NCBI RefSeq assembly: GCF_037991315.1
Contig: NZ_CP150300.1
Span: 1,860,001 to 1,924,000, forward strand
Reading direction: 5' to 3'
Length of the DNA: 64,000 nt
Origin: Paenibacillus sp. FSL H8-0079
Lineage (GTDB): Bacteria > Bacillota > Bacilli > Paenibacillales > Paenibacillaceae
This document shows, in pieces, positions 51,365 through 61,955 of the stretch. Each line of letters opens with the position of its first letter. The first letter of the stretch is position 1. The notes beneath the pieces are model-generated. The model was not told the origin of the DNA. It ran no database searches and saw nothing but the letters and a program-made list of their open reading frames with translations. The position numbers and the translations under genes were made by a program.

Positions 51365-51874
51365 ATGAATACCAGAATAGAGATATTAACGATGTGTATG
51401 GTATGGGACAAAATGAATGATCAGGTGCTGCTAATGAATCGGCCGGATCGCAAAGGATTTCCGGGATATATCGCTCCTGGGGGGAAGGTGGATTTTCCAG
51501 AGAGTATCGTGGACGGTGCCGTGCGAGAGGTTTTGGAGGAGACGGGGCTAGCGGTTAATGAGATTACGTATAAAGGACTTGATGAGTTCTGTGATCCCGA
51601 ACAAGGATTGCGATACATGGTATTCAACTATTTGGCAACTTCATTTGAAGGCGAGTTATTGCAAGATCCTCCCGAAGGCGAACTGTTATGGGTGCCTGTG
51701 AAGCAGGTGTTCGAGTTACCTATGCAGGATTGGTTTGCTGAACGTATCCCGCGTTTTTTTCAGGCGGGAACCTTTGAGCGGAGTGTGATCTGGGAGAAGT
51801 CATCAGGACGTACCCTGCAGGAGACATTTATGGTGTATAGCGATTCGGTTCTTGAACAGAGTGAAGTTAGATAA
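51365..51874 (+). CDS. NUDIX hydrolase, MutT/ADP-ribose-pyrophosphatase-like
   Basis: 169 residues. The complete Nudix box is at about residues 38-60: GGKVDFPE, then REVLEETG, giving the Gx5Ex7REUxEExGU pattern. The N-terminus EILTMCMVWDKMNDQVLLM resembles YjhB/MutT-like members that hydrolyse 8-oxo-dGTP or other nucleoside diphosphate compounds. ATG 51365 lies behind GGGAGGA; the frame is open further upstream but has no good site. Confidence 0.88.
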   Translation: MNTRIEILTMCMVWDKMNDQVLLMNRPDRKGFPGYIAPGGKVDFPESIVDGAVREVLEETGLAVNEITYKGLDEFCDPEQGLRYMVFNYLATSFEGELLQDPPEGELLWVPVKQVFELPMQDWFAERIPRFFQAGTFERSVIWEKSSGRTLQETFMVYSDSVLEQSEVR

Positions 51875-52165
51875 GCCAATAGGAAGGTTGGATACAGCAT
51901 GTAAAATTTCCATTACATGATGGATCATATTGTATCATCCCTATCTATATATTTATATCCAGATATTATGATATAATGAAGTTTACTTTTTTTATGGGAG
52001 ATGACGAGTGACATTATCAAAATCAATCCGGAGCAGAAAGTGGTTAATAGATTGAGTGAACTAGTTTGTTGGAACGAAGAATAATATATTTGTAGATTCG
52101 CCATACATAGGCTTCTGCAAACAGGACGTAAATGAATATTGTACGATGAAAAGGTGGAGATTGGC

Positions 52166-52651
52166 ATGAAATTGTCGTTCCGGATTTTGGACTGGGAAGA
52201 AGAGAAACCGTATGAGCTCTTATTGTTGGCTGATCCTTCAAAAGCGATTGTTGACGAATACTTGAGCCGGGGTGTTTGTTTTATTGCCGAGTATGAAGGA
52301 GAGATGGTTGGGGAGTTCGTATTGTTGAAGACTCGTCCAGAGACTGCGGAGATTGTTAATATTGCCGTACAGGAAGAACTGCAGGGACAAGGGGTAGGCA
52401 AACATATGATTAAAGAAGCGATGGAAGCTGCGCGGAGACTGGGATGCCGGATTCTCGAGATTGGGACAGGTAACTCAAGCTTTCATCAATTAAAGTTATA
52501 CCAACGTTGCGGATTCCGCATTATCGGAGTCGATCGCGACTTCTTTGTGAGGCATTATGAGGAAGAGATTATAGAGGATGGCATCCGCTGTGTAGATATG
52601 ATTCGTATGGCCATAGATCTGGATGCTGTTACAGAGGATGAAAAGAAATAG
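52166..52651 (+). CDS. GNAT family N-acetyltransferase
   Basis: 161 residues. The acetyl-CoA site is ELQGQGVGKHMIKEAMEA (about 72-89) and the chain ends with GFRIIGVDRDFFVRHYEEE. ATG 52166 lies six bases after GGTGGAG; a TTG nine codons upstream is less likely. The 291 bp before it hold no recognisable gene. Confidence 0.85.
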   Translation: MKLSFRILDWEEEKPYELLLLADPSKAIVDEYLSRGVCFIAEYEGEMVGEFVLLKTRPETAEIVNIAVQEELQGQGVGKHMIKEAMEAARRLGCRILEIGTGNSSFHQLKLYQRCGFRIIGVDRDFFVRHYEEEIIEDGIRCVDMIRMAIDLDAVTEDEKK

Positions 52652-53274
52652 GAACTACTCGCTGGGATTGAATTTGCTGTATCCAAAGAAGCTGCTCGGA
52701 TAGTTATGTCTGGGCCAGCTTTTTTCTGTTGGTCTCCTGAAGAAAAACCCAATTATTTGTTGAATGTGATGTCAATTGGTTAATGTTTAACTTGACGGTT
52801 TGTTTTTGAACATAATGGACCACAATTCAATTAAGGAGGTAAAATGGGAGAACCTATGCCTATTTTGATGTAATTAAGCGTTCGTTGTTCTGCTCAAATT
52901 GCTCGATTTATTCGATTCATCTAATTTATGCATCAATTGAACTAAAAATAGGAAATGCTCCTGAGCGTAAAAGTTTATAGAATAGATATTAGAACACGGA
53001 CTTCACTTGAAAAAGAGGAGAAGGTGTAACCTTCGAACGGATAAGGACAGTATTCGACATCTGTGCGACGGTATATACAATCATTGTTTTACTATGATTT
53101 TGAAAACGCAGACAAACCTTGACGGGAGCGTCGGACTAACGTTACTACCACCAACAGCACGATTATTGGACTTCATGAAAAATTTCGCTTAAAATGTTGA
53201 ACGAACGCAAATTACGGCTTAGTCAATGATTTCCGTCAAAAACTTATGACTAAATCAAGACGGAGGGAACGTCG
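52652..53274. other. 623-bp intergenic region before odhA
   Basis: It contains a weak hairpin near 52690-52727 (AAGCTG/CAGCTT followed by six T) that may end the GNAT transcript, the nine-codon frame at 52844-52873, and otherwise A/T-rich sequence. A 61-codon frame at 53007-53192 looks random. No clear promoter hexamer pair was found before odhA. Confidence 0.6.
52844..52873 (+). CDS. candidate nine-codon leader peptide
   Basis: Codes for MGEPMPILM followed by TAA. The site TTAAGGAGGT three bases upstream of ATG is among the strongest in the window, which is why it deserves notice despite the tiny size. It lies 400 bp before odhA with no gene between. It could be a regulatory leader frame or a chance; no attenuator structure with it was identified. 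Confidence 0.35.
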   Translation: MGEPMPILM

Positions 53275-56148
53275 ATGACGATCGTGGAAGGCAACAAGAA
53301 GCCCTGGGAAAGTTATTATGGCCCCAATATGGGATACGTACAGGAACAATATGAATTATTCACTCAAGACCCTGGTTCGGTTACACCGGCCTATCGGGAA
53401 TTATTTGAACAATGGGGTGCACCGCCGATGTCTGGCAGGGATGCACGTACAACCTCGAATTCCGGCAACGCCCAATTGGCTTCCGGAAACGTAGACATTC
53501 AATTATTACAGAAAGCGGTTACAGCGGGAAAACTGGTATGGAATATCCGTACCTATGGTCATCTTGCTGCAGATATAGATCCGCTTGGAATCAGTGAAGA
53601 TACAGATACATCTTTGCTGGAGCCCCAGCATTTTGAATTAAACGAAGAAGATCTGAAAGCCTTACCTGCTTCTCTGATCTGGGAAGGTGCAGATGGGCAG
53701 ACAGCAACCGGATGGGATGCAATCCAACGCTTGCGCCAGATTTACACTGGACCCATGGCCTATGAATTCAGTCACGTGCACGAAGTTCAAGAGCGCGAGT
53801 GGCTGAATCGCCGTGCGGAATCACGGACATCACCGGCTCCACTTACGGCGAAGGAACGTAAGACATTGCTGGAACGTTTGGTTGAAGTCGAGCAATTTGA
53901 AGATTACCTTCACAAAACATTTGTTGGGCAGAAACGTTTCTCCATTGAAGGTAACGACGTGCTTGTACCGATGCTGGATGAAGCTGTTCGCATCATGGCA
54001 GAAGCCGGATCAAGCCACATTCTGATGGGGATGGCCCACCGTGGACGGTTGAATGTACTGGCTCATGTCTTGGGCAAACCGTACAGCAAAATTTTCTCTG
54101 AATTTCATCATGCTCCGAACAAAGACCTGGTTCCATCGGAAGGTTCGACCGGAATCAACTATGGTTGGACGGGGGATGTCAAATATCACATGGGTGCCAA
54201 CCGTTTTGTAAAAGACGGGGAAACCGTGCAGGCTCGCCTTACTCTGGCGAATAACCCGAGCCATCTGGAATACGTTAATCCGGTTGTACAAGGGTTTGCA
54301 CGTGCAGCTCAGGATGACCGTCGTGACCCTGGGTATCCGAAGCAGGACGTAACGAAGGCAGCCACCATTTTGATGCATGGTGATGCAGCATTCCCTGGAG
54401 AGGGGATCGTTGCAGAGACGCTGAACTTCAAAGCTCTGCCAGGTTATCAGAATGGCGGAACCATTCATATTATCGTGAACAATCGTCTGGGCTTCACTAC
54501 AGATAGCAGTGATTCCCGTTCAACGTACTACGCAAGTGACCTTGCCAAGGGGTACGAAATTCCGATTGTACACGTGAATGCGGACAATCCGGAAGCTTGT
54601 ATTGCAGCCATTCGCATGGCGGCAGAGTATCGCAATCGTTTCAAAAAGGATTTCCTGATCGACTTGATCGGTTACCGTCGTTACGGCCATAATGAAACCG
54701 ATGATCCCGAAACGACGCAGCCTACCGTCTATGACAAGGTGAAAAACCATCCAACGGTAAGCCACTTGTATCAGGATCACTTGAAGCAAGAATCGGTTAT
54801 CGATGATGCGTCTATTGCGAGCATTCGTGATGGAGTAATGAACAAATTAAAAGAAGCTTATGACCAGATGAAGAAAAATGAAGTACATGAATATTACCAA
54901 CGAAAAATCAGCGAGCCGGAAGCCGTTACGATTACGCCGACTGCGGTACCACTGGAGAATTTGCGCAGCATTAATGCCGATCTGCTGAAATGGCCTGAGA
55001 ATTTCAATGTATATCCGAAGTTGCAGCGGATTTTGCAGCGTCGGAGTACTTCCCTGAATGAAGGGGAAAAAGTGGATTGGAGTCTTGCGGAGACACTCGC
55101 ATTCGCAACCATTCTGGCAGATGGCAAGCCAATTCGGATTAGTGGACAGGATGCCGAGCGTGCTACATTCGCTCATCGGAATCTGGTACTGCATGATTCG
55201 GAGAATGGAGCAAAGTTCTGCCCATTGCATCACTTGCCACAGGCAAAAGCATCCTTTGCAATCTATAACAGTCCGTTATCAGAAGAATCCGTTGTTGGAT
55301 TCGAATACGGATATAACGTATATTCACCAGATACACTGGTTATCTGGGAAGCCCAGTTCGGTGACTTTGCCAACTGTGCACAGGTTATTTTTGACCAGTT
55401 TGTATCAGCGGGTCGCGCCAAGTGGTCCCAGAAATCCAGTCTGGTCATGTTGCTTCCACATGCGAATGAGGGTCAAGGACCTGAGCATACAAGTGCTCGT
55501 CTGGAACGCTTCCTGCAGCTTTGTGCAGAAGACAACATGACGGTTGCCAACTTGTCGAGTGCTTCCCAGTACTTCCACTTGTTGCGTCGTCAAGCTTCGT
55601 TGACTGAAACAGAAGATGCTCGTCCACTTGTGATGATGTCACCGAAAAGTCTCATTCGGAATCCGCGTGTTGCTTCACCGGCAGTTGAATTCAGCGAAGG
55701 CAAGTTTGAGCTTGTGCTGGAGCAAGCTGGACTGGGTACACAGCCGGATCGCGTGGAGCGCATTATTTTGTGCAGTGGCAAGATTGCCATTGACCTGGAA
55801 GATGCTTTTGAAAAAGATAAAGCGGATTGGTCATGGCTTCACATTATTCGCGTGGAACAGCTCTATCCGTTCCCGGCAGAAGAGATCAAACGTGTACTCG
55901 CACGTTTCAGCAATGTAAAAGAGCTGGTATGGGTGCAGGAAGAAAACAAAAACATGGGTGCCTGGACATACATGGAGCCTCGTCTTCGTGAAGTCGCCCC
56001 GGAAGGCACAACCGTTAGATACGAAGGTCGCCCGGAACATGCAAGTCCTTCCAGCGGTTATCAACTTGTGCATAGTATGGAACAGCAACAGATTATTACA
56101 TCTGCGTTGAAGCAAACGACGAAGAATAATATTCCACTGGGGAGGTAA
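53275..56148 (+). CDS. odhA: 2-oxoglutarate dehydrogenase E1 component
   Basis: 957 residues, thiamine-diphosphate enzyme of the citric acid cycle that decarboxylates 2-oxoglutarate and transfers succinyl to OdhB. Landmarks: an N-terminal [18 protein letters not shown] helix, [20 protein letters not shown] (about 246-265), [16 protein letters not shown] near 363, the ThDP-binding NNRLGFTT near 402, and the C-terminal [15 protein letters not shown] near 739 and [12 protein letters not shown] near 888. It is about as long as Bacillus OdhA. ATG follows CGGAGGG. odhB starts 5 bp after its stop. Confidence 0.95.
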   Translation: MTIVEGNKKPWESYYGPNMGYVQEQYELFTQDPGSVTPAYRELFEQWGAPPMSGRDARTTSNSGNAQLASGNVDIQLLQKAVTAGKLVWNIRTYGHLAADIDPLGISEDTDTSLLEPQHFELNEEDLKALPASLIWEGADGQTATGWDAIQRLRQIYTGPMAYEFSHVHEVQEREWLNRRAESRTSPAPLTAKERKTLLERLVEVEQFEDYLHKTFVGQKRFSIEGNDVLVPMLDEAVRIMAEAGSSHILMGMAHRGRLNVLAHVLGKPYSKIFSEFHHAPNKDLVPSEGSTGINYGWTGDVKYHMGANRFVKDGETVQARLTLANNPSHLEYVNPVVQGFARAAQDDRRDPGYPKQDVTKAATILMHGDAAFPGEGIVAETLNFKALPGYQNGGTIHIIVNNRLGFTTDSSDSRSTYYASDLAKGYEIPIVHVNADNPEACIAAIRMAAEYRNRFKKDFLIDLIGYRRYGHNETDDPETTQPTVYDKVKNHPTVSHLYQDHLKQESVIDDASIASIRDGVMNKLKEAYDQMKKNEVHEYYQRKISEPEAVTITPTAVPLENLRSINADLLKWPENFNVYPKLQRILQRRSTSLNEGEKVDWSLAETLAFATILADGKPIRISGQDAERATFAHRNLVLHDSENGAKFCPLHHLPQAKASFAIYNSPLSEESVVGFEYGYNVYSPDTLVIWEAQFGDFANCAQVIFDQFVSAGRAKWSQKSSLVMLLPHANEGQGPEHTSARLERFLQLCAEDNMTVANLSSASQYFHLLRRQASLTETEDARPLVMMSPKSLIRNPRVASPAVEFSEGKFELVLEQAGLGTQPDRVERIILCSGKIAIDLEDAFEKDKADWSWLHIIRVEQLYPFPAEEIKRVLARFSNVKELVWVQEENKNMGAWTYMEPRLREVAPEGTTVRYEGRPEHASPSSGYQLVHSMEQQQIITSALKQTTKNNIPLGR

Positions 56149-56153
56149 CAGCT

Positions 56154-57425
56154 GTGAGTGAAATTAAAGTACCTGCAATGGGTGAGTCAATAACTGAGGG
56201 AACTGTATCCAGATGGATGGTCAAAGAAGGGGATACCGTTAATCAGGGTGACGTACTTCTTGAACTGGAAACGGATAAAGTAAATATCGAAATCAGCGCA
56301 GAAGAAAGTGGCGTGCTGGAGAAGATCATTCGTCAGGAAGGGGAGACTGTAGAGATCGGTGAAACGATCGGTACACTCTCGGCTGGATCTGGAGGAGGAA
56401 GCGGTGCACCCGCTTCCGAACCGGCAGCAGCTGAAGAGAAAAAGGCCGCTACTCCTGCACCTGAAGCTCCAACACCACCTGCACCTGTTGCTGCAGCACC
56501 AGAGTCATCCGAGAGTGGCAAGACAGCTTCACCATCTGCCCGTAAACTTGCACGTGAGCGTGGTATCGAGTTGGATCAGGTTCAGAGCAAAGATCCGATT
56601 GGACGGGTATACCAGGATGATGTGAAGAGCCACAGTAATCAGGCGCCTGCTCCTGCTGCTCCACCTGCAACTAAAGCTCCATCGGCACCAAGTGCTCCGG
56701 CAGCGGGAAGTTCAACCTATACCAAACCAGTGGAGCGTCAACGCATGTCTCGTCGCCGTGCTACCATTGCCAAACGTCTGGTAGAGGCTCAGCAGACAGC
56801 AGCCATGTTGACTACGTTTAATGAAGTAGATATGACTGCCATCATGGATGTACGTAAACGCCGTAAGGACAAGTTCAAAGAGAAGCATGAGATCAATCTG
56901 GGTTTCATGTCCTTCTTCACCAAAGCAGTTGTGGGAGCTTTGAAAAAATTCCCAACAATTAATGCAGAGATTGATGGCGAAGACGTTGTGCTCAAAAAGT
57001 ATTATGATATCGGCATCGCCGTATCTGCGAAGGAAGGACTGGTTGTACCAGTTGTACGTGATGCTGATCGTCTGGGCTTTGCCGAGATCGAGAAAAGCAT
57101 TGCGGATCTGGCATCCAAAGCTCGTTCCAACACGCTGGCGTTGTCTGATCTGCAAGGTGGAACGTTCACCATCACCAATGGTGGAACATTCGGTTCCCTG
57201 TTATCTACACCAATCCTGAATACACCTCAAGTAGGTATTCTAGGGATGCATAAGATTCAGCTTCGTCCAGTGGCAATTGATGCAGAGCGGATGGAGAATC
57301 GTCCGATGATGTACATCGCGTTGTCCTATGATCACCGGATTATCGACGGCAGTGAAGCTGTACGTTTCCTGGTGACCGTAAAAGAACTGCTTGAAGACCC
57401 TGAATCGCTGTTAATTGAAGGTTAA
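56154..57425 (+). CDS. odhB: dihydrolipoyl succinyltransferase, E2 of 2-oxoglutarate dehydrogenase
   Basis: 423 residues. Lipoyl domain 1-77 with lipoyl-lysine K42 in [10 protein letters not shown]; an Ala/Pro/Glu-rich linker (about 78-125); the E3/E1-binding domain [15 protein letters not shown] near 124; a second Pro/Ala linker; then the catalytic domain from about 195 with H394 in SYDHRIIDG. It receives succinyl from OdhA and passes it to CoA. GTG start behind GGAGG; co-transcribed with odhA. A terminator follows. Confidence 0.95.
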   Translation: MSEIKVPAMGESITEGTVSRWMVKEGDTVNQGDVLLELETDKVNIEISAEESGVLEKIIRQEGETVEIGETIGTLSAGSGGGSGAPASEPAAAEEKKAATPAPEAPTPPAPVAAAPESSESGKTASPSARKLARERGIELDQVQSKDPIGRVYQDDVKSHSNQAPAPAAPPATKAPSAPSAPAAGSSTYTKPVERQRMSRRRATIAKRLVEAQQTAAMLTTFNEVDMTAIMDVRKRRKDKFKEKHEINLGFMSFFTKAVVGALKKFPTINAEIDGEDVVLKKYYDIGIAVSAKEGLVVPVVRDADRLGFAEIEKSIADLASKARSNTLALSDLQGGTFTITNGGTFGSLLSTPILNTPQVGILGMHKIQLRPVAIDAERMENRPMMYIALSYDHRIIDGSEAVRFLVTVKELLEDPESLLIEG

Positions 57426-57467
57426 TCCACAAGGTTTGATCATAGCTATTATTCATATTGTTTAACA

Positions 57468-57524
57468 AAGAAGCCCCTGAATGGAGCGCAGCGTGAGCTG
57501 TACATCCGATTCAGGGGCTTCTTG
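57468..57524 (+). terminator. bidirectional terminator between odhB and the lipase gene
   Basis: AAGAAGCCCCTGAAT pairs with ATTCAGGGGCTTCTT (15 bp) around a 26-base loop that can itself fold; A and T tracts on both sides make it work in both directions. Confidence 0.9.
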
Positions 57525-57556
57525 TTCTTGTGCTTGGTTATATGTTTTTCGACCAT

Positions 57557-58537
57557 TTATACAGAGTCAGCCATCTCAGCAGGGCTCATTGCAACGTCAT
57601 GTTCACTAGAGTCAGGTGTATTCCGCTCTAGCCAGCTCACAACGTGCTGGGCCACTTCTGTTCGGTTCGTCTCATGCAGCATTTCATGGCGTCCACCTGG
57701 ATACAGGTGGTACTCAATATTCTCCAGATGAAGCTTCTTATACTGAGAGACCAGATTAAGAACGCCTTTGCCATGAAGTCCAACAGGGTCCTTCTCACCG
57801 GAGAACAGATATACAGGTTTATGTTTAGGTATGCGCTCCATATTGTGTGGAAGATGAACTTCAAGCAGCAATTTGAAGAAATCGCGGAAGAATCCTGCTG
57901 TACAGACCGCTCCGCACATGGGATCATCAATGAACCGTTGAACCTCTAGCGTGTCCCGGGACAACCAGTCAAACGGAGTTGTCGCAGGGCGGAAAGAGCG
58001 GTTAAATCCACCGAATACAATCGCATTAAGCAGCATGCTGGGATGAGTAGCCCCCTGAATGCCACACTGCAAGAAGGCCAGTTTCTCTCCAACCCGGAGA
58101 AGACCACGTCTGCCATTGGTCCCGGATAAAATAAAGGCATGGTACCGTTCATGACCAGCGTACATGAGATGCTGTACCAAGAACGAGCCCATACTGTGCC
58201 CCATTAGAAACAGAGGCACCCCAGGGTTTTCCTTGGCGGCTACTTCGCCCAGATTGATCATATCACTCGCCATCCAGCGGAAGGCATCGATACCAGCATT
58301 ACCGAGCAAGCTGGCACTTTCCACGGTTTTGCCATGACCCCGATGGTCATTGGCATAGACCGCGTAACCGTGTCTGGTGAGAGTGTCGGCAAACTCGGCG
58401 TAACGGGCCGCAGTCTCACCCATGCCGTGTGCGATTTGCACGACGCCCTTAACATTGCATTCCGGATCGGGAAGCCAGCGGTACACATGAATACGGGTAC
58501 CTTCACTACCGACCAAGGCAAAGGTAGATTCCTGCAT
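57557..58537 (-). CDS. alpha/beta hydrolase, monoacylglycerol lipase/lysophospholipase type
   Basis: 326 residues. The nucleophile elbow is GHSMGSFL (Ser near 116), and VVQIAHGMGETAARY supplies the oxyanion HG; the family's GHGKTV loop, an Asp in FSGEKDPVG and a His in PGGRHEML complete the triad. It acts on monoacylglycerols or lysolipids, as PldB-like proteins do. I start at ATG 58537 behind AAGGAGGA; GTG 58558 lies upstream inside that stretch. manA follows upstream on the same strand. Confidence 0.88.
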   Translation of the reverse strand: MQESTFALVGSEGTRIHVYRWLPDPECNVKGVVQIAHGMGETAARYAEFADTLTRHGYAVYANDHRGHGKTVESASLLGNAGIDAFRWMASDMINLGEVAAKENPGVPLFLMGHSMGSFLVQHLMYAGHERYHAFILSGTNGRRGLLRVGEKLAFLQCGIQGATHPSMLLNAIVFGGFNRSFRPATTPFDWLSRDTLEVQRFIDDPMCGAVCTAGFFRDFFKLLLEVHLPHNMERIPKHKPVYLFSGEKDPVGLHGKGVLNLVSQYKKLHLENIEYHLYPGGRHEMLHETNRTEVAQHVVSWLERNTPDSSEHDVAMSPAEMADSV

Positions 58538-58578
58538 CTCGTGTAATTCCTCCTTCACAGGTTACATATAAGCTTGAT

Positions 58579-59556
58579 TTATGGCAGATAAGAGCGAAGA
58601 ACAGTGGTATTTCCATCTAAAGTATAAGAACCCAGATTGGCTGGCAAGAGATAACATTGTCCAGCTTTCAATTCGATGTTGTCTGATCCAGCATGTGCCC
58701 ACGAGAGTGTTCCTTCGCCTTCACAGACAACGAGAATCGTGAAGCTGTCAGGATTGGTGGAAAGTTCCCAACGTTCAGTCACAATGCCTTTTTCAACCAC
58801 AAAATAAGGGCATTTCGCAAGCTTGAGCCATTCACCAGGCGTGGCGTTATTTGTTTTCATCGTTGAGGCACCTGCGCCCTCATAGGCGGTTACATTCAGC
58901 GAGTCTTCAACATGCAACTCACGTGGCTTGCCGTCCAGCCCTGGACGATTGTAATCGTAGATCCGATACGTCGTATCCGAGTTTTGCTGAATCTCAGCGA
59001 CAACCACACCCGCACAGAGCGCATGTACTGTTCCAGCTGGGATAAAGAACGTATCGCCAGCTTCAACAGGAACTTGACGAAGGGTATCCATCACCGTACC
59101 GTTCTCCAATGCTTCTTTCAATGTTGCACGGTCCACGCCTTCATTCAAGCCATAGATGATGTGTGCGCCCGGTTTCGCGTCGAGTACATACCACATTTCT
59201 GTCTTGCCAAGCTCGCCAGGAGGAAGTGCCTCATAATCATCTGTCGGATGAACCTGAACGGACAGGTCATCGTTACAGTCGAGCAATTTAATCAAAAGGG
59301 GGAAACGTCCACCTTTCTCGGAAACGCCTTTGGTTCCTAGCCATTCGGTGCCCAGTTGTTCACGAACTTCATCCAGACCCTTGCCAGCAAGTGCTCCATT
59401 TAATACCTTGGTTGTACCGTTGGGATGATCTGCAATCATCCAGCCTTCTCCGATATGTCCTTCAGGGGGCGTAAGACCGAATTGCTCCAGCGCACGACCG
59501 CCCCACACACGTTCTTTGAATTCAGGTTGGAATTGTAATGGATATGGCGTAGACAT
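58579..59556 (-). CDS. manA: mannose-6-phosphate isomerase, class I
   Basis: 325 residues. Zinc ligands sit in LSVQVHPTDDYE and KTEMWYVLDA, with FIPAGTVHAL as third site. It interconverts mannose-6-phosphate and fructose-6-phosphate in the cytosol, joining mannose catabolism to glycolysis. This is the expected final step for mannose released by the GH26 enzyme of this window, though it is encoded 30 kb away. ATG follows AGGAGAG. Confidence 0.92.
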   Translation of the reverse strand: MSTPYPLQFQPEFKERVWGGRALEQFGLTPPEGHIGEGWMIADHPNGTTKVLNGALAGKGLDEVREQLGTEWLGTKGVSEKGGRFPLLIKLLDCNDDLSVQVHPTDDYEALPPGELGKTEMWYVLDAKPGAHIIYGLNEGVDRATLKEALENGTVMDTLRQVPVEAGDTFFIPAGTVHALCAGVVVAEIQQNSDTTYRIYDYNRPGLDGKPRELHVEDSLNVTAYEGAGASTMKTNNATPGEWLKLAKCPYFVVEKGIVTERWELSTNPDSFTILVVCEGEGTLSWAHAGSDNIELKAGQCYLLPANLGSYTLDGNTTVLRSYLP

Positions 59557-59745
59557 CAGTAATCTCTCCTCTAGTATATGAAATGGTGGATCGCTTTAAT
59601 CAGTCATGGGCATGTAGTCGCCATGAACAAACAAGTGAATACGTTTGCATATGTGTGTTTAGAACACAGATCGCAGTAAGAGAAGGCCAGTAATGGCTCA
59701 CCTTGCGATTGTGTCTAGTTTATTGTATTTGGTGAACAAAGGAAA

Positions 59746-60330
59746 TTATTTTTTCTCGATTCCGATCAGAAAAGGAGAAGTTTCTCGCTGTAATTGGCGA
59801 TACAGCACAACCTGTGCCTGTTCTACCGGCAGGGCAGAGGACCATTCCAATACGGCTGCTGCTTCCTGCGCCCCACCGTCATGGCCGGGGTAGAGCGCAA
59901 CTGTAATAATGCCTCGAGGACGTAATAAAGCGAGTGCGGCCTCTAACGCAGCAATTGTACTGTCTGTCTCGGTGATGATGGAGGAATCTGCACTTTCTGA
60001 AGGCAGGTACCCCAGATTGAACATGACCGCACCAACTTCACCAACCCATGACTCAGGCACCGCTTCTGCCATGCGATCATGGCTTAATTGAAGCATGGAG
60101 ATGGAGCCAAGCTTGGCTTCGTCGTCTTGTTTTCGTATGCGGGCCTGTGCCAGCGTGAGGGCTTCACTTTGAATATCGAATCCGATCACTTGTCCACGTC
60201 TGCCTACTTGTTGTGCCAAAAATAATGTGTCTGCTCCTGTACCGACGGTTGCATCTATCGTCAGATCACCAGGCTGCAGACGGGAAGCGATCCATTGATG
60301 CGCACAGCTGAGAACCGAAAGAAAGCCCAT
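59746..60330 (-). CDS. mnmM: MnmM (YtqB) tRNA wobble-uridine methyltransferase
   Basis: 194 residues. Rossmann SAM motif DATVGTGADTLFLA (about 25-38) and the family's FNLGYLPS near 90 and ALYPGHDGG near 146. B. subtilis YtqB/MnmM completes 5-methylaminomethyl-2-thiouridine at U34 of tRNAs. It is directly adjoined to the radical-SAM gene ytqA, its usual partner. Start ATG is at the ytqA stop. Confidence 0.88.
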   Translation of the reverse strand: MGFLSVLSCAHQWIASRLQPGDLTIDATVGTGADTLFLAQQVGRRGQVIGFDIQSEALTLAQARIRKQDDEAKLGSISMLQLSHDRMAEAVPESWVGEVGAVMFNLGYLPSESADSSIITETDSTIAALEAALALLRPRGIITVALYPGHDGGAQEAAAVLEWSSALPVEQAQVVLYRQLQRETSPFLIGIEKK

Positions 60331-61284
60331 CTATGCTCGCCTCCAATACTTCCCTTGCCATGTATCCCGCTCTCGCAGCTCACGATCAATGGAGTTCAAC
60401 ACTTCCCATTTGTTGAGGGACCACATCGGTCCAATCAGCAAATCACGCGGTGCGTCGCCTGTAAGACGGTGTACGATCATTTCCGGTGGTAGCATCTCCA
60501 ACGTATCCACGATCAGCTTGATATACTCGTCTTGTTCCAGAAAACGTAGAAGTCCGGCTTCATATTGCTTCACCATCGGCGTTTTGCGCATCAGATGCAG
60601 CAGGTGAATCTTGATGCCCTGCACATCCATGTTGGCGACGGCACGTCCAGTATCCAGCATCATTTCATGCGTCTCTTGAGGCAGACCATATATGATATGT
60701 GTGCACACACGTATATTCCGTTTGCGCAGTTTCTCAACCGCTTCTTCGTAACACTTCGTGTCGTGCGCCCGATTGATCAATGTCGATGTGGAATCATGGA
60801 TGGTTTGAAGCCCCATCTCAACCCACAGGTAGGTGCGCTCATTGAGTTCAGCCAAATAATCAACAACATCATCTGGCAAACAATCCGGGCGAGTGGCGAT
60901 GGACAAACCAACAACACCGGGCTGCTCAAGAATTTCTTCAAAATATTCGCGCAGCTCCTCAACCGGAGCATACGTGTTCGTATAGGCTTGAAAGTAGCCA
61001 ATATAATGGGCGGTAGGCCACTTGAGATGTTGTTTATCTCTTATCGTATTGAACTGGGTGACCAGATCTTCACGTCTGCTGCCAGCAAAATCGCCTGATC
61101 CACGCGCACTGCAGAAGGTGCAACCACCTTTGGCAATGGAACCGTCACGGTTGGGACAGGTGAATCCGGCATCCAGCATCACTTTGAAAACCTTATTGTT
61201 AAATTGATCTCGCATCTCATAATTCCAGGTATGGAATCGTTTATCTCCCCACAGGAGAGGGGACTGTAATGCAGGTGCATTCAT
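60331..61284 (-). CDS. ytqA: TIGR01212-family radical SAM protein (YtqA)
   Basis: 317 residues. The family's unusual cluster motif has C43, C55 and C58 (FTCPNRDG then GGCTFC), which bind the 4Fe-4S cluster and SAM. The rest has the radical-SAM barrel with GYFQAYTNTY, IATRPDC and MGLQTIHD. YtqA works with YtqB in tRNA U34 modification. The genes are adjacent and translationally coupled. A 318-bp gap precedes the gene. Confidence 0.9.
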   Translation of the reverse strand: MNAPALQSPLLWGDKRFHTWNYEMRDQFNNKVFKVMLDAGFTCPNRDGSIAKGGCTFCSARGSGDFAGSRREDLVTQFNTIRDKQHLKWPTAHYIGYFQAYTNTYAPVEELREYFEEILEQPGVVGLSIATRPDCLPDDVVDYLAELNERTYLWVEMGLQTIHDSTSTLINRAHDTKCYEEAVEKLRKRNIRVCTHIIYGLPQETHEMMLDTGRAVANMDVQGIKIHLLHLMRKTPMVKQYEAGLLRFLEQDEYIKLIVDTLEMLPPEMIVHRLTGDAPRDLLIGPMWSLNKWEVLNSIDRELRERDTWQGKYWRRA

Positions 61285-61476
61285 CTTCAGGGTACTCCTT
61301 TGGCTGTCAAATTACCGTAATCATACGTGAACAAAAGAAGAAGCGCTATGCGATTTCCATCAATGACATTCGATAGCGATAATAGGTGTCTTCATGAACA
61401 TTTATCATTGTATCAAAAAACTGAAAAAAAAGGGAATCGAAACGCAAAAATAGGCCGTAAAATCAAGGTTTTCTGC

Positions 61477-61505
61477 TTGCTATAGTTTACACCTTGTGTT
61501 ATATT
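61477..61505 (+). promoter_or_regulatory. possible sigma-A promoter of the 66-residue protein gene
   Basis: TTGCTA and TATATT with exactly 17 bp between, about 98 bp before the start. In the surrounding 318-bp gap (61285-61602) nothing else was recognised apart from a repeated ATCAACGT at 61512 and 61558. Confidence 0.4.
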
Positions 61506-61602
61506 TAAATCAACGTCAGACACCATCTAATGGGTATTATTCATCATAGCATTTGAATCAACGTTGACGTCATGGACCATACTATACCGTGAGGTGATAT
61601 GA

Positions 61603-61803
61603 ATGAATTCCCAAGTTAAAAACAATGAATTGAATCATGTGTCTGTTGAATTGACGGCAGAAGAAGCACTGGCTTTAACAGGTGTTCGTTTTAATGGAAA
61701 TCCGAAAGTGAAAGCGGCTGCAAGACAAAAAGTTCGCGATGCTTTCGAAAAGACATTTGATTTTTCACACCAAGATAAGGTAGACTATGAACTACTAAAG
61801 TAG
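61603..61803 (+). CDS. small conserved-looking protein of unknown function
   Basis: 66 residues, soluble: a central helix VELTAEEALALTGVRFNGN followed by KVKAAARQKVRDAFEKTF. Good composition for a folded small protein; I do not recognise the family. GAGGTGAT precedes the ATG with normal spacing, and a likely promoter and a strong terminator flank it, so it appears to be a monocistronic gene. Confidence 0.65.
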   Translation: MNSQVKNNELNHVSVELTAEEALALTGVRFNGNPKVKAAARQKVRDAFEKTFDFSHQDKVDYELLK

Positions 61804-61831
61804 TTGGACCCCAATTCCAAATAAATCGAAG

Positions 61832-61881
61832 AGGGAATCTTTGAGATTTGCCCAAAGTGGCAGATCCGAAGATTCCCTTTT
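61832..61881 (+). terminator. terminator after the 66-residue protein gene
   Basis: AGGGAATCTT pairs with AAGATTCCCT with an inner TGCC/GGCA stem, followed by TTTT. Confidence 0.85.
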
Positions 61882-61955
61882 CATTGCTCTTTACAATTTG
61901 CCAGTTCTTCGGCAAAATAAGTCTGAGACAAGTATGGGACAAACGGAGGAATAAA

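Noticed and set aside
53007..53192. 61-codon frame MKKRRRCNL... before odhA
   Set aside because: Composition looks random, the ribosome binding site is weak and nothing resembles a known small protein.
61848..61955. Longer N-terminus for trmB
   Set aside because: The extra stretch begins inside the terminator of the preceding gene and ATG 61956 has a proper ribosome binding site and matches the family start.
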